Shown: piece by piece, positions 16,148 to 24,896 of the stretch
Layout: each line of letters opens with the position of its first letter
Numbering within the stretch: position 1 is the stretch's first letter
Assembly: GCF_009725235.1 (NCBI RefSeq)
Contig: NZ_WJFC01000077.1
Location: forward strand, 1-56,840
Direction of reading: 5' to 3'
Source: Scytonema sp. UIC 10036
GTDB lineage: Bacteria; Cyanobacteriota; Cyanobacteriia; Cyanobacteriales; Nostocaceae
DNA length: 56,840 nt
Position numbers and translations under genes: made by a program
The notes under the pieces: generated by a model
The model's database searches: none
Seen by the model: the letters and a program-made list of their open reading frames with translations, nothing else
Told to the model about the DNA's origin: nothing

Positions 16148-16745
16148 TAGAGAGTACGTAAATGCGATGGGCATTGCGGATAGTGCTCAGTCGATGGGCG
16201 ATAGTCACTGTATTGCTTAGCTCTGTACTTCCTTTAATAAAGTTACCAAAAGCTGTGTTGAAAGCTAGGAAAGTGCCAAGGGATAGCCCGATACCTCCTG
16301 AAGTCTGAGCCTCTTCAAGCAGTCTGATGGTAAACCAGAAGAGTATTCCAGAAGTCAGTGTGGGCATTACTGTATTGAAAAGTGCAACAAGATCTTCAAC
16401 TCGCTGCGTGCTGAGTTCAAGCTTAACTTGCCGACTGTAGTTTTTACTCCAACAGGCAAAGGCGCGATCCTCAGCACCAGCAACGTGCAGTTTAGAAATC
16501 CCATTAATTAACTGCACTGTTTGTCCAAAAATATTTCCCTGTAATTCCAGCAGTGGATGAACTTTGCGGACAAGTAGTAAACCAGAGAATGTAGTGACAG
16601 CGATGGTGACAACAGCCACAGCAACCGCAACTAAAGCTAACTTGAAATTGTAGTAAAACAACTGCCCCAAGTAAAATAATGCAAAGAGACTGCTAATAAG
16701 ATTTATAAGCGTCCTGCCACTGAGTTGACGACGGATCGTTGGCAA
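16148..16745 (-). pseudogene. Remnant of a peptide-export ABC transporter
   Basis: The fragment carries part of an ABC transmembrane domain of the NHLP/bacteriocin export type (TIRRQLSGRTLINLISSLFA, INGISKLHVAGAEDRAF). It then jumps directly to TVTIAHRLSTIRNAHRIYVL, the H-loop and end of the ATPase domain. Walker A, signature and Walker B are missing, so about 200 residues were deleted at the junction near 16210-16222. The N-terminal part, including any peptidase or cyclic-nucleotide domain, is also absent: stop codons lie just upstream of 16745. The locus is non-functional. Confidence 0.85.
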
Positions 16746-16978
16746 AGGTATTGCTCAATGCACAATATTTCTGTAAAACTCGCAATTTTTCGGGTTTTGC
16801 AGATGCAGACTGTAACAAGGATGTAGTTGCACAATTGACCAGTATTGATACTTATTCACAGAGGCTAATAGATGTAGCGAAAGTGACTTTTATGAAACAG
16901 TGGTCATATGGTCAAGCGTTAAATTTGAGGAAGAAAGATTACCGTCAGGGCTATCTGCAAGAGAGAAAAAATAGTTAA
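16739..16978 (+). CDS. Short hypothetical ORF, possibly a gene fragment
   Basis: A 79-residue open frame starting at TTG 16739, with no recognisable family. The composition is protein-like (FADADCNKDVVAQLTSIDTY, LIDVAKVTFMKQWSYGQALN). It begins exactly where the ABC remnant on the other strand breaks off, so it may be the 3' piece of another gene joined here by rearrangement. No clear ribosome-binding site. Confidence 0.3.
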   Translation: MAKVLLNAQYFCKTRNFSGFADADCNKDVVAQLTSIDTYSQRLIDVAKVTFMKQWSYGQALNLRKKDYRQGYLQERKNS

Positions 16979-17114
16979 TTAGACAAAAATCTGATTTGAT
17001 TTATCCGAAAATTAGCAGGCAACTCTTGTAGTTTTTAGTAGTTGGAAGTGGGATTTGCCGATTGAAGTTTGATTTTTGAGGAATTTATCAGTAAAGTTAG
17101 TGAATTTGCTAAAA

Positions 17115-19136
17115 ATGAAGTTTTACTACGCCTTCGTATCAATATTGGTCTGTGTATCACTCCTGCTTATTCAACCACAATTAACAGCAATACCTGACTC
17201 AGATGCAATTGCTATTACCAAACGAGTCACAGTGCCAAGCGAGAGTCAATCCCTTGGTTCTGAACTGATTATCAAACGAGAAATTAAGACTTATCCTGTC
17301 CTTATTGCCAGTGATAGGGTAGAGACACCAACTCATAATGAAGATGAAGCAGTTTACACCAGTAGTGTATTAAAGGCTAAACGTTTCTTTATCCAAGGTA
17401 ATGATAAGTATGACCAAGGAGACTATGAAGGCGCACTCGTTGCTTATACTAAAGCAATTAGCTACAATTCTAACTATGCCAATATCTATAATAACAGAGG
17501 TCTTGTCCGTTACAAATTGGGAGATAATGAGGGGGCAATAGAAGATTACGACCAAGCCCTGCGGATAAATGCCAACAATGAGATGGCATACTTCAACCGA
17601 GGTCTTGTCCGCGCTCACTTAAAAGACTATAAGCAGGCAGTTGAAGATTTCAATCAAGCATTGCGTATTAATCCCGATGATGCCAAAATTTACATTCACC
17701 TCAGTCATGCCCGTGCTAAATTGGGTGACCTCAGGGGTGCATTCACAGACTACAACCAAGCCAAGCGACTGAATCCCGAGTTAGTTGCAGCCTACAAAAA
17801 CCGGGAGCGGGCAAAAGACACGAATCCTATCAATTCGTACAGTGCAGAACAAAAATTTCAAATTACTTTGCTTGTCTCTATTATTTTATGTCTACTTTGG
17901 ATTATCTCAATTAGTTTCCATGAGTTTGGGCATGCAATTGTTGCTTACTTGGGTGGAGATAAATCAGTCAAACAAAAAGGATATTTGAGCCTCAATCCTC
18001 TTAAGTACATTAACCCGCTCGTGAGTATCATTTTGCCCGGATTGTTCTTCCTAATAGGTGAGTTTCCTTTACCAGGAGCCGCAGTTTATATAGAACGCCA
18101 GCAATTACGGAATCGTTTGTGGCAAAGTGCGGTTTCAGCCGCAGGACCATTAGCTAGCTTTCTCGTCGCCGGAGTGCTGGTTGTATTTTTACGGGTAAGT
18201 TTGGCTTGGAATTGTCCATACTGGCTTCCAGCTACCCTGGCTGGTTTTATTAGTTTACAATTCTTTTTTGTGCTATTTAATTTGATACCTATTCCACCTT
18301 TAGATGGTTATGGCATCATTGAAGCATGGCTACCCAATAAACTTCAAGCTAAGATACGAAAGTTTGCGCTCGTGGGGCTGATTGGGATTTACACACTGCC
18401 CTGGCTGATACCATCTTTTGGTATGGTCCTAGCTGTATCAGGCTTTGAAATCGCCCAATGGTTTGGTGTTACATTGACACTAGCAGCAGATGGATTCAAG
18501 TTGTTCAATCGGTGGTACTGTACTTTGCTGTTGGGAGCATTCGGGATTTTTGTCCTGATGCGTCAGCCACAGTTGATATGGAATTGTCTTGGTTTTGTGC
18601 TACTGAGTCAATTCAAAAAGTATGAGCAAGCGTTAACTGCTGTTGATAAAGCGATCGCAGTAAAGCCGAACGATTCCTGGGCTTGGATACTGCGAAGTAC
18701 GGTGTTAGGAAAATTAGAACGTTACGAAGAAGCGATCGCCGCTTGCGATCGGGCAATTGAATTGAACCCTAACAGTCACTTGTTTTGGTCTTTGCGAGCT
18801 TGGGTGTTAGAAAAATTAGAACGTTATGAAGAGGAGAGCGCCGCTTTCAATAAGGTGATTGAATTGAAGCCAGATGATGCTTGGGTTTGGGGTCAGCAAG
18901 GTTGGGTGTTAGAAAAATTAGAACGTTATGAAGAGGCGTTAGCTGCTTTCGATAAGTCGATTGAATTAAAGTCTAAAGATGCTTGGGTTTGGCGTCAGCG
19001 AGGTTGGGTGCTTGAAAAATTAAAATGTTATGAACAAGCGCTTGTTAATTACAACAAAGCAATTGATTTGCAGCCAGATAATACTTGGGTTTTGGACCGG
19101 CGAGATTCAGTGTTAGAAAAAATTAGAACGTTATGA
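17115..19136 (+). CDS. M50 site-2-type metalloprotease between two TPR blocks
   Basis: About 673 residues. A signal anchor (residues 1-25) is followed by about four TPRs (85-235). Then comes a polytopic M50 peptidase with HEFGH (His269-Glu270-His273) and IPPLDG (Asp397), the two metal-binding motifs of rhomboid-unrelated site-2 proteases. A second TPR block (490-673) has repeats of the form VLEKLERYEEALAAF. M50 proteases cut within membranes, while the TPRs probably recruit partners on both sides of the protease domain. ATG 17115 is chosen because the signal anchor follows at once. The 3' end is eroded: the last VLEK repeat has six A where earlier ones have five, which shifts the frame into a stop at 19136. 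Confidence 0.85.
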   Translation: MKFYYAFVSILVCVSLLLIQPQLTAIPDSDAIAITKRVTVPSESQSLGSELIIKREIKTYPVLIASDRVETPTHNEDEAVYTSSVLKAKRFFIQGNDKYDQGDYEGALVAYTKAISYNSNYANIYNNRGLVRYKLGDNEGAIEDYDQALRINANNEMAYFNRGLVRAHLKDYKQAVEDFNQALRINPDDAKIYIHLSHARAKLGDLRGAFTDYNQAKRLNPELVAAYKNRERAKDTNPINSYSAEQKFQITLLVSIILCLLWIISISFHEFGHAIVAYLGGDKSVKQKGYLSLNPLKYINPLVSIILPGLFFLIGEFPLPGAAVYIERQQLRNRLWQSAVSAAGPLASFLVAGVLVVFLRVSLAWNCPYWLPATLAGFISLQFFFVLFNLIPIPPLDGYGIIEAWLPNKLQAKIRKFALVGLIGIYTLPWLIPSFGMVLAVSGFEIAQWFGVTLTLAADGFKLFNRWYCTLLLGAFGIFVLMRQPQLIWNCLGFVLLSQFKKYEQALTAVDKAIAVKPNDSWAWILRSTVLGKLERYEEAIAACDRAIELNPNSHLFWSLRAWVLEKLERYEEESAAFNKVIELKPDDAWVWGQQGWVLEKLERYEEALAAFDKSIELKSKDAWVWRQRGWVLEKLKCYEQALVNYNKAIDLQPDNTWVLDRRDSVLEKIRTL

Positions 19137-20257
19137 ACAAGCACTAATTACTAGCTGTAGCTTAAAAATATTAACTCCCAATAACAATCCACAATTTTTT
19201 GTAAAAACTAACAATTTTTTTATTCTGCTTAGTGGGCACGGCGTGCAATTAGGTTGCCACAAATAATAAAAGCTAGCGACTTGAGTCACTGACTAATATA
19301 GCAATGTTTTTTATTTTTTAGGAGATTATCCTAACCAAACTCAATAATAGATATAGCAATCCTATTTGAGATCCAAACAAGGGAGACAAGGGAGACAAGG
19401 AAGACAAGGAGGACAAGGAAGAGGTGTTTGTAAATCATTTAGGAGTGCTATATCAAAAAAAAGCGGAGTTGTGAACAAAAAAAAGTGTATTGTTATCGCC
19501 TGTTGTACTTTCTACTATTTAAGTGTCAGTTGTTAAGATAGGGCAAACGCATTAAAATTTGTCAAGAATAAACTTGACAAAAAAGCGTGTATATGCAGGA
19601 ATGGGTGGTCGGAGATTTAGCGGCTAGGGCAGCATCAGCTTGATTATGTGATTAATTCAGTATCTGGTAGAATCAAAGAGAATTATTCCGATATTTAATT
19701 GTGGACACAACTAATACTATGAAGATTTGAAAAATAATTGAAAAGCACTCTATGAACTAGCTTTTAGACTTGTTGCTGAAGCCGAATTTGAATTAGTGAC
19801 AGAATCAATTGCGAATGTGGGTTGCGTTCGCGTAGCGTCTCCGAAGGAGAATCGCCAAGCGCTACTGCCAGAGATCTGTGATGAAAAAATCACGGCATCA
19901 AAATTGGTATTCAAGAGCAAATTTGAACTCAATACGGCTCGGCTAATTTGGAAGTTTTTGAAAAAGTGATAAATTCAAACTGAAATGAATTAGTGACAGA
20001 ATCAATCTTCAAGTATGGGTTGCGATCGCTGGTTTTCGCGATCGCAACCCATACCCGAATCAAATAAAATGGAGATAGTTATTCTCATAAATTGTCATAA
20101 GTTGATTTAGTCTCCGTGTAGGAGTTAAAATGATTGTGTGATTAATTCATTAACAAGAGCGATTGCATGAAATCATTACGCCACGGTAAGAGGGGAGGGA
20201 GACGTGAAAATGCACCTTAGTTAAGCGATTTGGAATCATAAAGATACAATTACGACG
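19137..20257. other. Long non-coding, repeat-bearing spacer
   Basis: No intact gene. The first 120 bases still read as TPR-like sequence in the shifted frame (LERYEQALITS). GGAGACAA repeats lie at 19376-19424. A block GAATTAGTGACAGAATCAAT occurs twice, at about 19787 and 19985, each followed by GGGTTGCG. A GCGTAGCGTCTCCGAAGGAG repeat, common in Nostocales, lies at 19833-19852. The region looks like degraded DNA between the protease gene and the adhesin remnants. Confidence 0.6.
19376..19424. repeat. GGGAGACAA-type tandem repeats
   Basis: Several imperfect copies of the 9-mer AGGGAGACA/AGGAAGACA. The same family occurs at 36985-37055 and, translated, inside recJ. Confidence 0.85.
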
Positions 20258-20641
20258 GTTTATTTGTTGAGACTACAGATACTGGAGATGCTGGAAACAT
20301 AGAGATAGAAACTGGGCAGTTAACCGTTCGGAACGGGGCAGAAATTTCAGCTTCCACTGTTCCAGAGTCTACTGGACAGGGGGGAAGCATCACAGTTAAG
20401 ACTGGAGAATTCAATGTTCTGAGTGGGGCTAAAGTCATTGTCAACAGTGAAGGGTCAGGGAATGCAGGTTTACTAACAGTCAATGCTAACTGTTGCCACA
20501 CCAACAAATTCTACGTTAGAACCCATAGTAGAAGCGACTGGGTGGGTGTTGAATGCTAAAGGCGAAGTTGTCTTCACAGCCGATACAACCACCATCACGC
20601 CTGCCAGTTCTTGGCAAAAATCACTACAGTGCCGTACTTAA
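20258..20641 (+). pseudogene. Remnant of a two-partner-secretion adhesin (TpsA)
   Basis: The plus strand reads typical filamentous-haemagglutinin repeats (TGDAGNIEIETGQLTVRNGA, STGQGGSITVKTGEFNVLSG). After one frameshift near 20490 it reads the C-terminus EPIVEATGWVLNAKGEVVFT ending SSWQKSLQCRT. There is no start codon or TPS secretion domain. It is closely related to the minus-strand gene at 20738-23641 and lies tail to tail with it, so it shows what a proper C-terminus of this family looks like. Confidence 0.85.
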
Positions 20642-20719
20642 ATTTTTATTTAATGAAGTTTTATAAAGGTGTTTTTTCCAAATTGGAACTGAATTTGCCG
20701 TGAGTCTCCACGTGAACTC

Positions 20720-20790
20720 AATACTTGTCGGTTAAGTCTAAAAACACGAAAACACGTTTGTTGGGTTGAGGAACGAAACCCAACCTACAA
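20720..20790 (+). mobile_element. Dispersed element A, copy 3, overlapping the adhesin 3' end
   Basis: AATACTTGTCGGTTAAG, then AACACGAAAACACG, then TTGAGGAACGAAACCCAACC match the other copies, but with the middle deleted. The element runs into the coding end of the minus-strand adhesin gene, so its bases encode the last residues (about WVSFLNPTNVFSCF) and the stop codon. Confidence 0.75.
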
Positions 20791-23641
20791 TTTCCTTATC
20801 CCTTGCAGTGGGTGCATTAGCAGTGAAGACTACCTCGCCTTTGGCGTTGAACACCCATCCAGTCGCTTCTACTATAGGTTCTGGTGTGTGTTTTGTCGGA
20901 TTTGTGGAGATAGATAGACTCTTACGGTTGCCAATTTTTGGGTTGAGAGTTACCCAGTTTACCACTACGGCATCAGGCGTGAGTACGTCTTTAGGGTTCG
21001 GGGGTAAGCCGCCGTGACCGGTGATGATAAAACTGCTTTGGGTGCCATTCGGACTGTAGCAACCAGTGGCTACTTCAGTGTCAACTGGTATTGTTGGCAA
21101 CTCAACCAAACCACTATTAGCATCAACCTCAAGTCTGTTCAGTTCTATAGTGCCGCTTAATGTTGGGTTCGTTTGCGAAATAGCTGTAATATCGTTTGTC
21201 TGTAATTTCCTGGGATCTAAATCATTAGGGTCTAATCTCTCCTCAAGGTCTTGCCGACTCAGTGGCACGATTCCAAAAATGTCAGTAGCTTTTATTGAGA
21301 CTCGCCCACCACTACCACTAAATGCATTGGCGGTAATATCGCTATTTTTATTAGGGACTGCGACAACAAAACCTTTAGGCGCATTGATAGTAATATTACC
21401 ACCATCTCCTCCTGCACCATCTCTTCCCGCCGTGGTGGAGATCGAACTCCGATCGCGTAACAACAGTAAGTTTTTTAGATTTAATTGAATGTCTCCGCCC
21501 TTACCTGCTGTGGAGGTTGCAAAAATTCCAACCGAATCATTACCAGGCTCAAAATTATTAATTTTCAAAGATTCAGTTGTGACACTAATTTGTCCGGCTT
21601 TCCCTCCACCTAACGAGTTTGTATTGATACTTGCTGTATTGATTTCCACAGATTTTCTGGCTTCAATGTTGATATCTCCAGCTCTACCACTACTCGTTGT
21701 CTCCGTTTTGCTATCAATTCCCGTCGTTTCTAGTCGAACAGAATCAGCTGTTATGTTTATTTTTCCGCCATTACCTGCACCCTCAGAGGTAGTACTAACT
21801 CCTGCTGAGTTTATCTCTAGGAGTCCTGTAACCTGAATATTAATTTCTCCTCCTTCCCCCAAGCTATTTTTCCCCATCGTACTCGTGACCGCTCCACCTT
21901 CAAGATGAAAAGAATTCGTAGTTATGTTAATTTTTCCGGCATTACCAGTACCCCAGGCATCCGTCTTAATACCTACTCCATTCTTTAAGATCAAAGAGCT
22001 TGCATTAATCTGGATTTCTCCAGCATTCCCTGTGCTATTTTCATTTGCCTTACTGAAAATTTCCGAGCCGTTTTGGATGAGGACAGAATTGGCACGAATG
22101 TTGATATTTCCACCATCTTGCTCTCCAAATGTATCACTATTTATAGTTGTATTTAAAAGTTCCAAAGAGCCTTCAATGTTAATTTTGATTTCTCCTGGTT
22201 GACCTGGATTGAAACCACGGCTATATGTACCCACTTTTTCCATCCTTAAAGAATTCGCCCGAATGTCGATTGTTCCGGCGTTCCCTTTTCCTACAGTGTC
22301 GGTTTGTATACCTCCACCTTTCATCACTATTGCACCTGCAACGTCGATTTTGATATCTCCTGCATTCCCTGTGCTTCCAAAGGCTGCGAAACTACTAATC
22401 CCTCCACTTTCTAGCTGCAAAGAATTTGCTACTATGTTGATTCTTCCTGCATTTCCTTGGCTATAAGTCTTAGTATTAAGACCTGCTTGATTCATGAAGA
22501 TCGAATAGTCTGCATTAATCTGGATTTCTCCAGCGTTCCCTGTGCTCTCTTCAGCAGCAGCGCTTACCTCAGTCTTATTTTCAAACGTCATGTTTTTGGC
22601 ATCTAGTCTAATGAATCCGCCCTTACCCGTACCATAAGTATTAGAACTCAGAGTAGATTGATTCAGAATTATAGAGTCCCCTTTTATACCGATCGCTTCA
22701 CCATCTATACTACCTTGGGTATCTGCTAGTAGAAGCGATTGCTCAGTGAGACTTATGTTCCTACCTGCGATCGCTATTCCCCCTCCTCCATCTCCTGTAG
22801 TACTTACGAAAGAGCGATCGGAAAACTGAATGTTACCTAAACTGGTTAGCTCTTCATGGCTAAAGTTCCAAGGTTGTTGAAGGTTGAAGGATTGATTGCT
22901 TCCAACACTCACAATTTCAATCCGTCCGGATGGAGCTTTGAGAATACCACCTTCAAGGACAACATTTCCTCCTACAAGTGCTAAAGTTCGCCCGGATTTG
23001 ACTTGCAATCCCTCAGTTTTGGTGTTCACTCTGCCACGGGGTATGGATGAATTTGGGTTAGTAGTAATCTCTTCATAATTAATATCGTGTCCCACTCCCT
23101 TAAGTGTAATTTTTTCTGAATTGGAACCGAATTGCAACCCAGTTGGCACACTGATAGTCAACAGGGGGACAGACTGAGTATTGCTAGTGCTAAACTCAAA
23201 ACCGTCTGCAAACTTTAGACGACTCGCTGTTGTAGCCAGAAAAGAGCCACCAACATCCAACCGTGCATTCGGTCCAAAAATAATCCCATTAGGATTTATC
23301 AGAAACAAGTTGGCTGTACTTTGACTGCGAATCAACCCATCAATGTTAGATACAGATCCACCTGTTACCCGACTAATAATGTTTTGAATGTCAACAGGAT
23401 TGTTAAAAAAAGCTGTCTTTCCGGTTGGAACAGAGAACTCTTGAAAACTATGGAATAAATTGGCTCCTGCCTGAGTTCCCCCTGTAATATTGAAGGTGTT
23501 ACCAATTGGTGTAACTATAGTATTGTTTGGTAAAGTTTCATCAGGCGTAATTTGAGCTTGAATACTATTCGCAAAAAAACTATAGGCACCTGTGATTGTA
23601 ATTCCAATCAACCAGTTCCAAAAAGAACTTATGTTAGACAT
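20738..23641 (-). CDS. Two-partner-secretion adhesin (filamentous haemagglutinin type)
   Basis: A 967-residue exported protein. Signal peptide at residues 1-29 (ending SIQAQ). The TPS secretion domain spans about 30-165 with GANLFHSFQEFSVPTG, NIDGLIRS and the hallmark NPNGIIFGPNA. A long beta-helix follows with repeating motifs of the type STGNAGEIQINA and GKINITADSVRLE, spaced about 45 residues apart. It should be exported by a TpsB outer-membrane partner, which is not in the window, and act at the cell surface. The last residues are provided by a dispersed element; the true family end resembles the ASSW...C tail seen in the 20258-20641 remnant. The gene probably remains functional, since secretion needs only the N-terminal domain. 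Confidence 0.9.
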   Translation of the reverse strand: MSNISSFWNWLIGITITGAYSFFANSIQAQITPDETLPNNTIVTPIGNTFNITGGTQAGANLFHSFQEFSVPTGKTAFFNNPVDIQNIISRVTGGSVSNIDGLIRSQSTANLFLINPNGIIFGPNARLDVGGSFLATTASRLKFADGFEFSTSNTQSVPLLTISVPTGLQFGSNSEKITLKGVGHDINYEEITTNPNSSIPRGRVNTKTEGLQVKSGRTLALVGGNVVLEGGILKAPSGRIEIVSVGSNQSFNLQQPWNFSHEELTSLGNIQFSDRSFVSTTGDGGGGIAIAGRNISLTEQSLLLADTQGSIDGEAIGIKGDSIILNQSTLSSNTYGTGKGGFIRLDAKNMTFENKTEVSAAAEESTGNAGEIQINADYSIFMNQAGLNTKTYSQGNAGRINIVANSLQLESGGISSFAAFGSTGNAGDIKIDVAGAIVMKGGGIQTDTVGKGNAGTIDIRANSLRMEKVGTYSRGFNPGQPGEIKINIEGSLELLNTTINSDTFGEQDGGNINIRANSVLIQNGSEIFSKANENSTGNAGEIQINASSLILKNGVGIKTDAWGTGNAGKINITTNSFHLEGGAVTSTMGKNSLGEGGEINIQVTGLLEINSAGVSTTSEGAGNGGKINITADSVRLETTGIDSKTETTSSGRAGDINIEARKSVEINTASINTNSLGGGKAGQISVTTESLKINNFEPGNDSVGIFATSTAGKGGDIQLNLKNLLLLRDRSSISTTAGRDGAGGDGGNITINAPKGFVVAVPNKNSDITANAFSGSGGRVSIKATDIFGIVPLSRQDLEERLDPNDLDPRKLQTNDITAISQTNPTLSGTIELNRLEVDANSGLVELPTIPVDTEVATGCYSPNGTQSSFIITGHGGLPPNPKDVLTPDAVVVNWVTLNPKIGNRKSLSISTNPTKHTPEPIVEATGWVFNAKGEVVFTANAPTARDKEIVGWVSFLNPTNVFSCF

Positions 23642-23731
23642 ATAGCAGTACCATTAGTTAGTTAACTATAATTCTTTATCTTATTCTTATTCTCTAATTT
23701 TCACTTATTTAGAGATAAAACTAAATTTTTA

Positions 23732-23985
23732 TCATAACCAATTCCCTAATAACACATAAGGTGCCCAATGATATGGACTTTTATCCTTAGCAAAAACTGC
23801 AAGTGGAGCACGCTGGATTGCTTCGGCTTTACTTACCGCAGTCTTTAACTGTCGGTAGAACTCGCTCATTACATCTGCGGTAGACTGGTCGTCCACCGAC
23901 CATAAACTTGCCAAAGTACTGCGTGCGCCTGCCCGCACAGCCACTCCAGCTAATCCTAACGCTGCTCGCCTGTCTCCTAAAGCTT
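23732..23985 (-). pseudogene. C-terminal remnant of a CHAT-domain protein
   Basis: The reading LGDRRAALGLAGVAVRAGAR, then STLASLWSVDDQSTADVMSE, and the end YHWAPYVLLGNWL are the last 85 or so residues of a CHAT (caspase HetF associated with TPRs) domain. The catalytic His and Cys regions and all TPRs are gone. CHAT-TPR proteins are frequent neighbours of TPS adhesins in cyanobacteria, which fits the position just upstream of the adhesin. Confidence 0.85.
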
Positions 23986-24316
23986 GTCAATATCACTTCG
24001 CCTTTGGGATTTTATCCTCATCCCGGACAGTCAACTTTCCAATTCTAATGTTTATATTATTGGCAATTGGTGTGACTACAGAACTCTCTACACCTAGCTT
24101 ATTATCAGCTACAGGCTTGAGAGCTTGAGCGAGAGTGGATTTTACAGAGAATACAAGTCTCTGCAATACGACTGCGGCGATTAGACAGCACCTAGCACCC
24201 TTACTGGCGATCGCATACCAAGGCGCAACCTCCAAATTTAAGAAGAACCCGTACTTACGAGTATTCATCCCTAACAAGTAACACCCCCTTGCACTCTTTT
24301 TTATGCTTTCAGTCAA
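23986..24316 (-). pseudogene. Collapsed adhesin (TpsA) remnant
   Basis: From ATG 24268 the frame reads a degenerate export signal, then ADNKLGVESSVVTPIANNIN, the start of a TPS domain. It goes straight to GKLTVRDE, an internal beta-helix motif. In another frame it then reads PKGEVILTS, a C-terminal motif. The pieces of a gene of about 3 kb are thus joined within 330 bp by at least two deletions, and the CHAT remnant follows. Confidence 0.65.
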
Positions 24317-24396
24317 GAGTGACGACCGAATAATTTAAAATAGGTTGCAATTTGTAAAAAAGATTGAGAAAATGAGAAAAATATGAAAACCAATTA

Positions 24397-24834
24397 GTGA
24401 CACAAATACTACTCGTGAAACTTGACTCCGCACTTCCAACTCTTTCTCACCTGTCAGACATTGAAAGCCAACTAGAAGTTAAACAAGATAAGGATTACAG
24501 TTCAAAAACTGCTCTAGTAGAATCATCTTTAGTCGTTGACGAATCCCCAAAACCACAAAAGGGAATGGTTATCTTTACAACAACCTTTGTAACCATCTTC
24601 CTGGCAGAAATAGGCGACAAGACACAGTTATCAACCTTATTAATGAGCGCACAATCACAATCTCCGTGGGTAGTTTTCTTAGGATCTGCAAGTGCGCTTG
24701 TCATGACTAGCTTACTGGGTGTTCTTTTGGGAAGTTGGATGGCTAATCGATTATCTCCTAAAACTGTAGAAAAAGCATCCGGAATCATGCTGCTGTTCAT
24801 CTCCGTCATGCTGTTTTGGGATTTAATTCAGTGA
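24397..24834 (+). CDS. Half-size GDT1/TMEM165-type manganese exchanger, first subunit
   Basis: A 145-residue UPF0016 membrane protein with a polar N-terminal extension of about 55 residues. Three membrane helices follow, the first carrying the signature EIGDKTQL (Glu71). The family exports Mn2+ or Ca2+ against H+, and full-length members have two such three-helix halves. Here the halves are separate genes, this one and 24897-25196, which should form a heterodimer. In Anabaena such hemi-exchangers are known as Hmx1/Hmx2 and are needed for Mn export; the assignment here is by similarity. Start GTG 24397. Confidence 0.88.
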   Translation: MTQILLVKLDSALPTLSHLSDIESQLEVKQDKDYSSKTALVESSLVVDESPKPQKGMVIFTTTFVTIFLAEIGDKTQLSTLLMSAQSQSPWVVFLGSASALVMTSLLGVLLGSWMANRLSPKTVEKASGIMLLFISVMLFWDLIQ

Positions 24835-24893
24835 CCAGTGACCAGTGACCACTAACAACTAACAACTAACAACTAACAACTAACTAAGGACAA
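24835..24893. repeat. AACTAAC / GTGACCA repeats between the two half-exchanger genes
   Basis: Two GTGACCA units and about five AACTAAC heptamers fill the 62-bp spacer, so the two genes can still be co-transcribed. Confidence 0.8.
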
Positions 24894-24896
24894 ATA

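Noticed and set aside
19750..19932. 60-codon minus-strand frame (Ser-rich)
   Set aside because: It covers the GCGTAGCGTCTCC repeat and has low-complexity composition; no start signal.
20250..20507. 85-codon minus-strand frame rich in Pro/Val/Ser
   Set aside because: It is the antisense of the adhesin remnant, whose plus-strand reading clearly matches the TPS family.
20766..23078. Several plus-strand open frames across the adhesin gene
   Set aside because: Antisense shadows of the repetitive beta-helix; Pro/Leu/Ile-rich and without starts or domains.
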